52,410 nt of DNA. Origin: CAZPXH01 sp964591085 (GTDB taxonomy: Bacteria > Spirochaetota > Spirochaetia > DSM-27196 > CAZPXH01). Location: contig CAZPXH010000015.1 in the NCBI GenBank assembly GCA_964591085.1, positions 1 to 52,410 on the forward strand. The letters run 5' to 3'. A model generated the notes under the pieces. That model was not told the DNA's origin. It made no database searches and worked only from the letters and a program-made list of their open reading frames with translations. Shown here in pieces: positions 8,949-17,219 of this stretch (the first letter of the stretch is position 1; each line of letters opens with the position of its first letter). A program made the translations under genes and the position numbers.

Positions 8949-9549
8949 GCGTGAGGAAGCGCCGGATCGCTACGAACAGAGAATCGTAATCGCTGGCAAA
9001 CGCCACGTCCGGGAATTCTTCCCGGAATTGGTCTGGAGCTTGAAAAAACGAGCCACCGTCCGCTGCCCGAATCATTGAGACGTCATTGTGGGAATCCCCA
9101 GCCGCAAACACCCGGAGGCCCATCTCCTGGAACGCGCGCACCGCGTGTTCCTTCCCGTTGGGCCTTCTCATCCGGTAGCCGCTGATCCGCCCATCGGGCT
9201 CTACCCGCAGCTCGTTGCACAACAGGACCGGGTCCCCGAGGGCATGGCGCAGTGGCTCTGCAAACTGGGTGAAGGTATCCGACAGAATGACAAGCGGTAC
9301 TTCAGCCTGGACAGCGGTCAGGAACTCCGGGGCACCGTCCAGCGGACGCATGCCTCCAATGACCCGCTGAATGTCCGGAAGGCCCAGGCGGTGCCGTTCC
9401 AGAGTTTCGATGCGACCGCGCATCAGCTTGTCGTAGTCCGGCTCGTCCCTTGTGGTGCGCAGGAGCTCCGGGATTCCCGTCTCCCTTGCAAGTGCAATCC
9501 AGATTTCGGGCGTCAGAACGCCCTCCATATCCAGGCAGACCAGCTTCAC
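8944..9549 (-). CDS. thrH: ThrH-type phosphoserine phosphatase / homoserine phosphotransferase
   Basis: This is a 201-residue HAD-superfamily enzyme. ThrH proteins hydrolyse phosphoserine to serine and can pass the phosphate to homoserine, linking serine and threonine synthesis. It matches the ThrH subfamily throughout: CLDMEGVLTPEIWIALARET at the N-terminus (nucleophile Asp7, with Glu in place of the second Asp of the usual DxD), TTRDEPDYDKLM, PLVILSDTFTQFAEPL (motif II) and AAGDSHNDVSMI (motif IV). The length is that of ThrH (about 200). The GTG start forms a GTGA overlap with the stop of the upstream EamA transporter, so the two are probably coupled. No other serine or threonine gene is nearby. 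Confidence 0.92.
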   Translation of the reverse strand: MKLVCLDMEGVLTPEIWIALARETGIPELLRTTRDEPDYDKLMRGRIETLERHRLGLPDIQRVIGGMRPLDGAPEFLTAVQAEVPLVILSDTFTQFAEPLRHALGDPVLLCNELRVEPDGRISGYRMRRPNGKEHAVRAFQEMGLRVFAAGDSHNDVSMIRAADGGSFFQAPDQFREEFPDVAFASDYDSLFVAIRRFLTL

Positions 9550-10529
9550 CGTTCCGCGTCTCTTGCTGCCTTGGAAGCTCTTCTCCCCGCGCGGACATCA
9601 AGTGTTACCCCGGCAAGAACCAGGGCGGCTGCGGGGTAGAAGGCCGGGAAGGGAAGTTCGCGAAAGATGATGGCCGCGTACACTCCTGCGAACACGAACT
9701 GGGTGACAATTAAAAGCGAGACCGTCTGCGAGGGAACCGTCCCCATCGCACGGTTGAAGATAGTATGCCCAACCGCCGTCGGACCAACTGCCAGTCCGAT
9801 TGCCGGCAGCCACGCAGCCAGGTTCCCCAGCGGGCGGAAGTCCGCACCCCATAGCAGCGCGAGGACCAGGGTCAGGCTGCCTCCAACGAAGTACAGCGGC
9901 ACCACGTATCCAAAGAGGCTTTGCCCCTGCCTTTGCCGGCGGGCAAGTGCCAGATAACCGGCCAGAAGAAACAGGGAGAGCACGTTCACCAAATCTCCGA
10001 TCAGCGTTTCCACCCCGATCCGCATGCTTCCGCTGGCAAGCACCACAATCCCGGAGACTGCGAGCAGGGTTGCCAGGACCTGTTCCCGGTTCAGGCGCTC
10101 GCGATACAGAACGTACACAACAATGGGCATGGCAACTGGCACCATGTTCACAACCAACGTGGCGTTGGCGGCAAGGGTTGCTCTTGCACCGATGTTCCAG
10201 GTGAACAGGTGGAGGCCCATCAGGACACCGGGGACCAGCGAGCGCCGCAGCGAGATTCCGGATAGCAGGCCTCCGGGTTTTCCCGCCACCTGGTCACCAT
10301 TTCCAGTCCCAAGCGCGGCGGTCCCACGGGAGTGCCGGCGCATTCCAGACAGCAGACCGGCGCTCCCCAGGATGGCGGCACCCAGAAGCAACCGCATTGC
10401 TGCGAGGAGCGCTGCATCCAGTTCACTGATGCGGATGAAGACTACGGAGGTAGCGCCGACCGCCTGGCCGGCAATCAGAAGGAGCACTTCCCGGAGCACG
10501 AGCCGGATTCTCGGAGGGCGGGGCCGCAC
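9546..10529 (-). CDS. EamA/DMT-superfamily transporter
   Basis: This is a polytopic inner-membrane permease of the drug/metabolite transporter superfamily, with about ten hydrophobic helices in two EamA repeats (for example GLHLFTWNIGARATLAANAT and AVGPTAVGHTIFNRAMGTVP). The substrate cannot be read from sequence; the coupling to thrH suggests an amino-acid-related metabolite, which is inference. The start is uncertain. The frame is open to 10679, but the extra residues are Arg/Gln-rich and unlike a transporter, and would overlap the divergent cyclase. I use GTG 10529, which leaves a short basic N-terminus (RPRPPRIR) before helix 1; GTG 10574 and GTG 10499 are alternatives. None has a good ribosome-binding site. 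Confidence 0.85.
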   Translation of the reverse strand: MRPRPPRIRLVLREVLLLIAGQAVGATSVVFIRISELDAALLAAMRLLLGAAILGSAGLLSGMRRHSRGTAALGTGNGDQVAGKPGGLLSGISLRRSLVPGVLMGLHLFTWNIGARATLAANATLVVNMVPVAMPIVVYVLYRERLNREQVLATLLAVSGIVVLASGSMRIGVETLIGDLVNVLSLFLLAGYLALARRQRQGQSLFGYVVPLYFVGGSLTLVLALLWGADFRPLGNLAAWLPAIGLAVGPTAVGHTIFNRAMGTVPSQTVSLLIVTQFVFAGVYAAIIFRELPFPAFYPAAALVLAGVTLDVRAGRRASKAARDAER

Positions 10530-10565
10530 GGTCAAGCCGTGCTGGCGCGCCCAGGTCCGAGGTGC

Positions 10566-10571
10566 TACCGT
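10566..10571 (+). promoter_or_regulatory. -10 element of the cyclase operon
   Basis: TACCGT, eleven bases before ATG 10583. A GGAGG lies between them but only three bases from the ATG, so its use as a ribosome-binding site is doubtful. Confidence 0.35.
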
Positions 10572-10582
10572 CACGGAGGTAC

Positions 10583-12253
10583 ATGGCAGCCCGTCGCGTC
10601 GGTGGAGTTCGTGTTGTCTCCGTTGCTGCAAAGATCGTGTGGATCTTTGTCGTCTTCCTGCTTGTGTCCAACTTTGCAAGCAACTACATCAACCTGGTGC
10701 TCAACCGCGGCGAGCAGACCCGGCTGGCAAACGCACTGCTGGTGGAAGATCTCCGCGACATCCTGGTCTTTGCCAACAACCAGTTTGAGATTGCGCGCTT
10801 TGCGGATGACCAGTCAGCGGCCCTCATTGCAATAGAACGCAACGCAGCCAACGGCTTGGGGGGCATGCGCTCGGTTGCCTTTGCGGTGCAGGAGGACGGC
10901 AACCTCCTCTTCAGCGCCGGAACCGAGGTTCGTATTCCCCCTGAGGACGGGCCGGAACTCGCGGCTCTCTTCTTTGCCGAGGATCAGCCCCTGGAAGGGC
11001 CCATTGACTTCAGCGCCGTCGGTTTCGCCTTCTTTGGTGTCTATAGATTCAACGAAACCTGGGACGCGGTGTTTGTCCGCGCGGACGAGCTTGGCGAGTT
11101 CAACGCAGACAGCCTCCGAGTGTTCACTTGGGTCTCCATCGTAATCCTCAGCATCACGCTCCTCTGTACCGTGGTGGGTGTCATCCTGATCCGCTACATC
11201 CTCCGCTTCGTTGGTTCCATAACGGAATCCATCATGGATATGCAGGCGGAACGGAGGCTAGGCCGCATAGATCTCAGCGGTGCCCCCAACGATGAGGTCA
11301 CCTACCTCGGTGCGGCGTTCAACTCGCTTTCATCCTCCATCGACAACCTCATCACCATCTTCCGGAAGTTTGTGGCGCGCGAAGTTGCCCAGAAAGCCTA
11401 CGAGGACGGGCATGTCCAGCTGGAAGGCCGGCCGATGGAGCTCGCGATCCTCTTCAGCGATATCCGCGGCTTCACCCACATGACCGAGACCCTCGGCACG
11501 GACATCATCACCCTCCTCAACCTGCACTATGACCGGGCTATCCGCCACATCCACGCCAATGGTGGCGATGTCGGGTCCATCATCGGCGATGCAGTCCTGG
11601 CGCTCTTCGGGCACATCCCGGACAGTGCTGTTGACAAGGCACTGCACGCAATTCGGAGCGGCTACCTCATCCAGCAGGTTGCCGCGGAGCTCCGAGATGC
11701 TATGTACAAGCGCCGTGAGCAGCTGCTGAAGGAATCCGGGGGACTCACGGAGATTGAGGAGCAGATCTTCCGCGCGGTCCTTGTTGAGGTTGGCGTGGGG
11801 ATTGACGGAGGCGAGGTGTTTTACGGGAACATCGGGTCCACCGACCGGATGGTGAACACGGTCATCGGAGACACTGTGAACACCGCAAGCCGACTGGAAA
11901 GCCTCACCAAGTTCTACCGTGTGCCCCTGATCTGCTCCGAGCGGATCAAACGCGATGCCGGGGAATCCAGCGCCGAGTTCCGTTTTGTGCTCCTGGACTG
12001 TGTGAGAGTCCAGGGCAAAAGTCGCGGTGAAAACATCTACTGGCCGGTGTCGCGGGGAGGTATGGATCCTGCATTCACGCGGAAAATCGGCCGATACAGA
12101 GAAGGGGTGGATGCGTATCTCAGCGGAGACTGGGAGACCGCACACCGAATCTTCAGCGACGTTGATCTTCCGGTGGCACAGGTAATGGCCGAGCGAACTA
12201 CCCTGCCGGTGCCCGAAAACTGGAGCGGTGAATGGGCGATGACCGGGAAATAG
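10583..12253 (+). CDS. Membrane-bound class III adenylate/guanylate cyclase
   Basis: This is a 556-residue nucleotide cyclase. It has an N-terminal membrane helix (about 13-35), an extracytoplasmic sensor region (about 40-175), a second helix (SIVILSITLLCTVVGVILI), a HAMP-like linker (IMDMQAERRLGRIDLS...), then a cyclase domain. The two metal-binding aspartates are in LFSDIRGFT (about Asp293) and GSIIGDAVLALFG (about Asp336), spaced as in active class III enzymes. NTVIGDTVNTASRLESLTK carries the expected Asn and Arg of the transition-state loop. An insertion rich in charged residues lies inside the domain. Whether the product is cAMP or cGMP cannot be told. The start is ATG 10583 or GTG 10562. 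The gene overlaps the next one by 22 bp and heads a three-gene unit. Confidence 0.92.
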   Translation: MAARRVGGVRVVSVAAKIVWIFVVFLLVSNFASNYINLVLNRGEQTRLANALLVEDLRDILVFANNQFEIARFADDQSAALIAIERNAANGLGGMRSVAFAVQEDGNLLFSAGTEVRIPPEDGPELAALFFAEDQPLEGPIDFSAVGFAFFGVYRFNETWDAVFVRADELGEFNADSLRVFTWVSIVILSITLLCTVVGVILIRYILRFVGSITESIMDMQAERRLGRIDLSGAPNDEVTYLGAAFNSLSSSIDNLITIFRKFVAREVAQKAYEDGHVQLEGRPMELAILFSDIRGFTHMTETLGTDIITLLNLHYDRAIRHIHANGGDVGSIIGDAVLALFGHIPDSAVDKALHAIRSGYLIQQVAAELRDAMYKRREQLLKESGGLTEIEEQIFRAVLVEVGVGIDGGEVFYGNIGSTDRMVNTVIGDTVNTASRLESLTKFYRVPLICSERIKRDAGESSAEFRFVLLDCVRVQGKSRGENIYWPVSRGGMDPAFTRKIGRYREGVDAYLSGDWETAHRIFSDVDLPVAQVMAERTTLPVPENWSGEWAMTGK

Positions 12254-13779
12254 CGCGACTGGACGACGCGCGCTTTGCAGATGTTGTTGCCCGGAGCAAG
12301 AACGCCTTTCTGGAGGCGGTCTATGAAGAGCTTGCCGAGGAGCGCGACGAGTACGACCTGGAGCGCGAGTTCGCCCGCACCCGGCGGAATCGAAGTCTCT
12401 GGATACCCCTGGTGGTGGTGGTCATCATCGCCGTCCTGGGTGGTGCCGGGTTTCTGCTCGCCCGCTACCTAGAGCAGCAGGCCGCGAACGTTGCAGTTGG
12501 TGACGTGGACTTTGAGGACATCAACCTGCAGGAGCTCCTTGACCGCGTAGGGCAGCTGGAGCAGGAGCTTGCGCGTGTCCGGGATTCGCTTTCTCGCCTG
12601 GAAGAAACAGAAGCCGCAGAAATTGAGGCTGTGACCAGCAGCGCGGAGCGCCGGATCCGACTCCTGCAGGAGGAACAACGTTCTCCCGCAGCCCGAACCG
12701 CGCAGGAGGAGGCGATCCGCGCCGAGGAGGCGTCCCAGGTTGCCGCTATCCGAGAGCGCAGCGGGTCCGAGCGCAGCGAGCTGGAGGCCCGCGAGGCGGA
12801 GCTTGTTGCGGAGCTGGAGGCCTATGACTCGCGGCGATTGGCAGAAGCCCGCGAGCAGGAAGAAGTCCGCGCCAACGAGCGCCGCCTGTTCGCGCTGGAG
12901 CTGGCCAACCAGGAGCAGCTCTACGAGGATCAGATCGCGAGCCTGACTGCCCGATACGAAGAGCGCATTTCGGAGCTGGAGAGTTTTGCCGCGGACCTTG
13001 AGCGGACCATCACCGAACGCTACGAGCGTGACATTCGGCAGCTGGTACAGCGGCACTCGCGTGAGCTGGAGCAGCTGAGATCCAGGTTCAACCCGGTCTT
13101 TGACGATCCCGACATCAGCGCAATCCTGGCGGAGGACGTATCTGAACCGGGAGCCTTGAGCTATGACCAGCGCCTTGCGCGGGAGGGAATCCTGAATCAG
13201 CTTGCCTGGCGGGACCTCGTACAGCAGGCGGAAGAGATCAGCCTGCTCATTGATGAAATTCGGGCTGTGGGCTTCAGCGGCTCCATCCCGCAGGCTCTGG
13301 ACCAGATGGAATCCCGCGCCGCCGCGCTCCTGCTCGACTACCAGGAGATCGGTACTGAGCTCGCGGACCGGATTGATCAACGAGACCGGGAGATCAGCGG
13401 CCAGCTCGCAACTATTTCCGCGCAGGAAGAAACTATCGACCAGCAGGAAGAGAGCATCGGCTCGCTTTCCGGGGAGCTTGTCACTTTCTCGGAGGCGGTA
13501 GCTGCGCTGCGCGAGACCAGGTCCGAGTCGGCCTACCTCATTGGTGCCGGCAATCCGGAATCCCTGCTGATATACGCGGAGCAGCTGCTACCCTTGCGTC
13601 CCGGTACCACTGGTACGGTATACCGGGACGATGAGACACCCATCGCTCGCATTGCCGTTGTGCAGCCCGGGGTTCGCACCATTGCCCGGGTGACCGACGC
13701 CCTGTCCGGTCAGTCCCTGCGGCCATTTGATGCCGTTGTTTTTGATATCGCAGCCGACGAAGGGGAGGATCAGGAATGA
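12232..13779 (+). CDS. Membrane-anchored coiled-coil protein of the cyclase operon, unknown function
   Basis: This is a 515-residue protein with a ~55-residue charged cytoplasmic N-terminus, one membrane helix (IPLVVVVIIAVLGGAGFLLA, about 60-79), then a very long Glu/Arg/Leu-rich coiled coil (about 95-330) and a second helical region (about 350-430, with QEETIDQQEESIGSLSGEL). It ends in a small beta-like domain (about 440-505). By the inside-positive rule the coiled coil should lie outside the cytoplasmic membrane. No enzymatic motif is visible. It overlaps the cyclase by 22 bp and the next gene by an ATGA junction, so all three should be made together. I do not recognise the family; a scaffold linking the cyclase's sensor region to the envelope is one possibility, as inference. 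Confidence 0.8.
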   Translation: MGDDREIARLDDARFADVVARSKNAFLEAVYEELAEERDEYDLEREFARTRRNRSLWIPLVVVVIIAVLGGAGFLLARYLEQQAANVAVGDVDFEDINLQELLDRVGQLEQELARVRDSLSRLEETEAAEIEAVTSSAERRIRLLQEEQRSPAARTAQEEAIRAEEASQVAAIRERSGSERSELEAREAELVAELEAYDSRRLAEAREQEEVRANERRLFALELANQEQLYEDQIASLTARYEERISELESFAADLERTITERYERDIRQLVQRHSRELEQLRSRFNPVFDDPDISAILAEDVSEPGALSYDQRLAREGILNQLAWRDLVQQAEEISLLIDEIRAVGFSGSIPQALDQMESRAAALLLDYQEIGTELADRIDQRDREISGQLATISAQEETIDQQEESIGSLSGELVTFSEAVAALRETRSESAYLIGAGNPESLLIYAEQLLPLRPGTTGTVYRDDETPIARIAVVQPGVRTIARVTDALSGQSLRPFDAVVFDIAADEGEDQE

Positions 13780-14777
13780 AACCGATGCCCCGAGTTCCGA
13801 AGGCCTCTCGCCAGGGAGCAGCAGCCCTGCTCCTGTGTGCGCTTGCCGCGGTGCTTCCGGCCGAGGAGTCTGTGCCCGGCGGGCCTCTGGCTGCCCTGGT
13901 TCCCCTCGGGTTTGTCTCAGCTTCCGAAACGCCCGCAGATGGACCGCGACAGCTGATCATCGGACCATCCGGCCAGCGCTATGAGGTTGTTGCATCTGCC
14001 CCGTTGACGGGCTTTCAGGTGCAGTCCCTCCAGGATCTGGACCTGCTGATGCCTCAATTGCAGAACATCAGCTTCTCCCAGATCCAGGTTGAGCCGCGGG
14101 GCTCCGGGCTTGCGCTCCTTGGACTGCCGTCCGATCTTAGAGTGGAAAGTACCGACTACCTGGAGTTCGTCCCGGCGGGAATTGGCGGCACCTGGTCCGT
14201 CGGCTTTCTTCCTGACTTCAGCGTGTTTGTGGAAGGCCGCCGCGTCCGAATCCAAGGCACCATTGCCGATGAGGCAGAACTCCTGGATGCCATTGCCGCT
14301 GCAGTCGCGGATCCTGCTGCGTTTCTCCGAAGTCAGGATCCCCGGCTCCTCTCCGAGCGGATCGGAGAGCTTGCAGGGCGGGTGACCGCAGCCGAGGGCG
14401 GAGTGTCTGACCTCGCAACCGAGGTAGAGGAGCTGCAGCAGACCGCTGCCTCTCTGCAGGATGCGGACTCCTCACTTTCCGATGCGCTTTCAGAGCTGGA
14501 CAGCAGTCTCAATGCGAGTCTGGCCCTGGCCCTTGCGGAGCTGCAGGTTGCCGTTCGGCAGGTGCAGACGGCCCTTGCGATCTCCCGCAATGACGCATTC
14601 TTCGGCGGGCTTCAGCCGATCACGGACGAAATCATCGATGCAGTCCTTGCTGCCTACGATTCACTGGACGAGCCGAGTGTACCCGCGGTGCGGGACTTGC
14701 TGGATGCCGATGGCCTATCCGTCGGTGCCCGGGAAGTTGAGGCCATTCTGCTCGCCTTCCGGAGCTTCCTGCCCTAG
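13776..14777 (+). CDS. Secreted protein with C-terminal coiled coil, unknown function, third gene of the cyclase operon
   Basis: This is a 333-residue protein with a signal peptide (basic KPMPRVPKASRQ, then AAALLLCALAAVLPA and likely cleavage before EES). A globular beta-rich part follows (about 40-180; GPSGQRYEVVASAPLTGFQV, FVEGRRVRIQG). Then comes a helical coiled coil (about 195-265, with DLATEVEELQQTAASLQDAD) and a short helical end. There is no lipobox. It starts within the previous stop codon (ATGA), consistent with coupling. Both it and its partner are coiled-coil proteins predicted outside the cytoplasmic membrane, so a physical complex is plausible but unproven. The last codons overlap the DUF72 remnant on the other strand. 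Confidence 0.78.
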   Translation: MKPMPRVPKASRQGAAALLLCALAAVLPAEESVPGGPLAALVPLGFVSASETPADGPRQLIIGPSGQRYEVVASAPLTGFQVQSLQDLDLLMPQLQNISFSQIQVEPRGSGLALLGLPSDLRVESTDYLEFVPAGIGGTWSVGFLPDFSVFVEGRRVRIQGTIADEAELLDAIAAAVADPAAFLRSQDPRLLSERIGELAGRVTAAEGGVSDLATEVEELQQTAASLQDADSSLSDALSELDSSLNASLALALAELQVAVRQVQTALAISRNDAFFGGLQPITDEIIDAVLAAYDSLDEPSVPAVRDLLDADGLSVGAREVEAILLAFRSFLP

Positions 14778-15046
14778 CATTCGGCGCAAGCGCGCAGCGT
14801 TCCTGGCCGCATTCGCTTCAAAGTGGTTGTTGAAGGCCACAATCTGCTGGATTCCGCGTTCCACCGCACGGGTCACCAGCCCTGCAAACTCGGAGAGCTC
14901 TGCGTCCGAGTAGGCGTAGTGGTAGCGGGTTTCGTTGGTGCCGCTCCACGGGGCGGGTAGAAGGGACCAACCCAGTCCCGGTAGGAGTATCCGCTGGTCC
15001 CGATGCGCACTAACGAGTTTTTCATGTCCACTTGCGAAAAGCCCAT
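14712..15046 (-). pseudogene. Internally deleted DUF72 (YecE-family) gene remnant
   Basis: On the minus strand an ATG at 15046 (or 15025) opens a typical DUF72 N-terminus: LVRIGTSGYSYRDWVGPFYP. Within a few residues the frame shifts, and the next recognisable segment is the C-terminal end of the same family in another frame: ETRYHYAYSDAELSEFA and IQQIVAFNNHFEANAARNA, running to a TAG near 14712 inside the neighbouring gene. The family is normally about 240-280 residues, so some 170 internal residues are gone. What remains cannot encode the protein. This remnant accounts for most of the 350-bp space between the cyclase operon and fusA. Confidence 0.8.
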
Positions 15047-15080
15047 GCTCCCACTACTATCCGCCGGTCCGGTCCGGCCG

Positions 15081-15103
15081 TACCCTTTTCAGGTTGACCT
15101 GAA
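15081..15103 (+). promoter_or_regulatory. Candidate fusA promoter -10 with overlapping inverted repeat
   Basis: TACCCT (15081-15086) could be a -10 element. Directly behind it, TTCAGGT-TG-ACCTGAA (15088-15103) is a perfect 7-bp inverted repeat around two bases, covering the expected transcription start. It could be an operator or a small leader hairpin. GAGGA about ten bases before the fusA ATG serves as ribosome-binding site. Confidence 0.4.
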
Positions 15104-15129
15104 GGGAATCACAGACGAGGAAATCATGA

Positions 15130-17217
15130 ATGGCTGTTGAGATCACGAAGCTGAGAAACATCGGCATCAGCGCGCACATTGACTCGGGCAAGACAACCTT
15201 AACCGAGCGAATTCTGTTCTACACCGCCAAGATCCACGCGATCCATGAGGTCCGCGGAAAAGACGGTGTCGGCGCAACCATGGACTCGATGGAGCTGGAG
15301 CGCGAGCGCGGCATCACAATCCAGTCCGCGGCGACCAACGTCACCTGGAAAGACTACACCATTAACATCATCGACACCCCGGGGCACGTTGACTTCACCA
15401 TTGAGGTAGAGCGAGCCCTCCGTGTGCTGGATGGGGCGATTCTCGTGTTGGACTCCGTCTCCGGTGTGCAGTCGCAGACGATTACGGTTGACCGACAGCT
15501 CCGGCGATACAACGTGCCCTTCGTCACCTTTATCAACAAGTGTGACCGGACCGGTGCCAATCCCCTTGGTGCTATGAAGGGTCTGCGGGAAAAGCTGGGG
15601 CACAACGCGGTGATGGCACAGCTGCCGATTGGCCTTGAGGATAAGTTTGGCGGAATTGTGGACCTGGTGACCATGGAAGCCGTGTACTTTGACGGCGAAG
15701 CCGGAGAAAACGTTCGCAGAGCTGCAATTCCATCCGAGCTGCAGGCCCAGGCGGACGAGTACCGGGAAGCGCTGATTGATGCTGCCAGCATGTTCAGCGA
15801 TGAGCTTGCCGAGGCATACCTGGATGGTGAGGTGGACCCGGATCTGTTGCGGGTCGCAATTCGGGAAGGTGTCCTCAAGCGGGAACTCCTGCCGGTCTTT
15901 GTCGGCTCCGCATACAAGAACAAGGGTGTGCAGACGCTTCTGGACGCTGTCCTCGCCTACCTTCCGAGCCCGGTGGACATCAGCAATGCGGCCTTGGACC
16001 TTGATCGGGATGAAGCCGAGGTTCCGCTGGACTCCAGCCGTGCAGAGGACACCGTTGCGCTTGCCTTCAAGCTGGACGATACACAGTACGGACAGCTCAC
16101 CTACATTCGGATCTATCAGGGCACCGTCAAGAAGGGAATGGAGCTATACAATAGCCGTTCCCGGAAGAAGTTCAAGGTTGGGCGCCTCATCCGCATGCAC
16201 GCCAACTCCATGGATGACATTGAAGAGGCAAACCCCGGAGACATCGTCGCGCTGTTCGGCATTGATTGTGCGTCCGGAGATACCTTTGCCACGCCCGGAC
16301 GGAACCTGAGCATGTCCTCCATGTACGTGCCCAACCCGGTCATTTCTCTCTCGGTCAAGCCGGTGGACAAGAAGGCGGAGGACAACATGGGGAAGGCCCT
16401 CAATCGCTTCACCAAGGAGGACCCGACATTCCGCACCTACGTTGATCCCGAATCCAACGAGACCATCGTTCAGGGAATGGGCGAGCTCCACCTCAACGTG
16501 TACATCGAGCGTATGCGCCGAGAGTACAAGGCGGAGGTTGAGACAGGGATGCCCCAGGTGGCCTACCGCGAGACAATCTCCCGGCGGGCCGATTACAACT
16601 ACACGCACAAGAAGCAGACTGGTGGATCCGGACAGTTTGGCCGAGTTGCGGGCCACATTGAGCCGATGGCAGAGGGTGACTACGAGTTCGTCAGTACAAT
16701 CAAGGGTGGTGTCATCCCGAACGACTACATCGGCAGCGTAGACAAGGGCTTCAAGGCCGCAATGCAGAAAGGGACGCTGCTCGGCTTCCCGGTAGTCGGG
16801 GTGAAGGTTGTGCTGAACGACGGTTCAACCCACCCGGTTGACTCGTCCGACATGGCCTTCCAGCAGGCAGGTATCGGAGCCTTCCGTGAGATCTACTCCA
16901 AGGCCGGTCCCGAGATCCTCGAGCCCATCATGAAGGTGGAAGTTGAGGGTCCCACCGAGTTCCAGGGTTCCATCTTTGGCAGCATAAACCAGCGCCGCGG
17001 TGTGATCATCGCCTCTCACGAGGACGGCGCCTACAGCCGGGTTGAGGCGGAAGTGCCGCTGTCTGAGATGTTCGGTTACTCCACGGTCCTCCGTTCGTTG
17101 ACCCAGGGCAAGGCCGAGTACACCATGGAGTTCCTGAAGTACGGCCGTGTGCCGAAGGGCATTGCTGACGAGCTTATTCAGCAGGCCAGAGAGAAGCAGA
17201 AGGTGGAGGCGCGTTGA
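15130..17217 (+). CDS. fusA: Elongation factor G, mitochondrial-like (EFG1/spd type)
   Basis: This is the translational GTPase that moves tRNAs and mRNA through the ribosome, 695 residues. The G motifs are intact: AHIDSGKTTLTERIL (G1, residues 15-29), RGITIQSAA (G2), DTPGHVDFT (G3), NKCDRTGA (G4). Domains II-V follow, with GMGELHLNVYIERMRREY in domain III and KKQTGGSGQFGRV in domain IV. Ser in HIDSGKT (canonical bacterial EF-G has Ala) and the overall wording (LRNIGISAHIDSGK, RVLDGAILVLDSVSGVQSQT) match the mitochondrial-like EF-G1 found in spirochaetes and planctomycetes. Whether the organism also has another EF-G is not visible here. The stop codon overlaps the region of the next gene's start. 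Confidence 0.96.
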   Translation: MAVEITKLRNIGISAHIDSGKTTLTERILFYTAKIHAIHEVRGKDGVGATMDSMELERERGITIQSAATNVTWKDYTINIIDTPGHVDFTIEVERALRVLDGAILVLDSVSGVQSQTITVDRQLRRYNVPFVTFINKCDRTGANPLGAMKGLREKLGHNAVMAQLPIGLEDKFGGIVDLVTMEAVYFDGEAGENVRRAAIPSELQAQADEYREALIDAASMFSDELAEAYLDGEVDPDLLRVAIREGVLKRELLPVFVGSAYKNKGVQTLLDAVLAYLPSPVDISNAALDLDRDEAEVPLDSSRAEDTVALAFKLDDTQYGQLTYIRIYQGTVKKGMELYNSRSRKKFKVGRLIRMHANSMDDIEEANPGDIVALFGIDCASGDTFATPGRNLSMSSMYVPNPVISLSVKPVDKKAEDNMGKALNRFTKEDPTFRTYVDPESNETIVQGMGELHLNVYIERMRREYKAEVETGMPQVAYRETISRRADYNYTHKKQTGGSGQFGRVAGHIEPMAEGDYEFVSTIKGGVIPNDYIGSVDKGFKAAMQKGTLLGFPVVGVKVVLNDGSTHPVDSSDMAFQQAGIGAFREIYSKAGPEILEPIMKVEVEGPTEFQGSIFGSINQRRGVIIASHEDGAYSRVEAEVPLSEMFGYSTVLRSLTQGKAEYTMEFLKYGRVPKGIADELIQQAREKQKVEAR

Positions 17218-17219
17218 TC

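Noticed and set aside
11330..13380. Two long minus-strand open frames (271 and 303 codons) opposite the cyclase operon
   Set aside because: They oppose the cyclase catalytic domain and the coiled-coil gene; the plus-strand frames carry domain evidence and overlapping starts.
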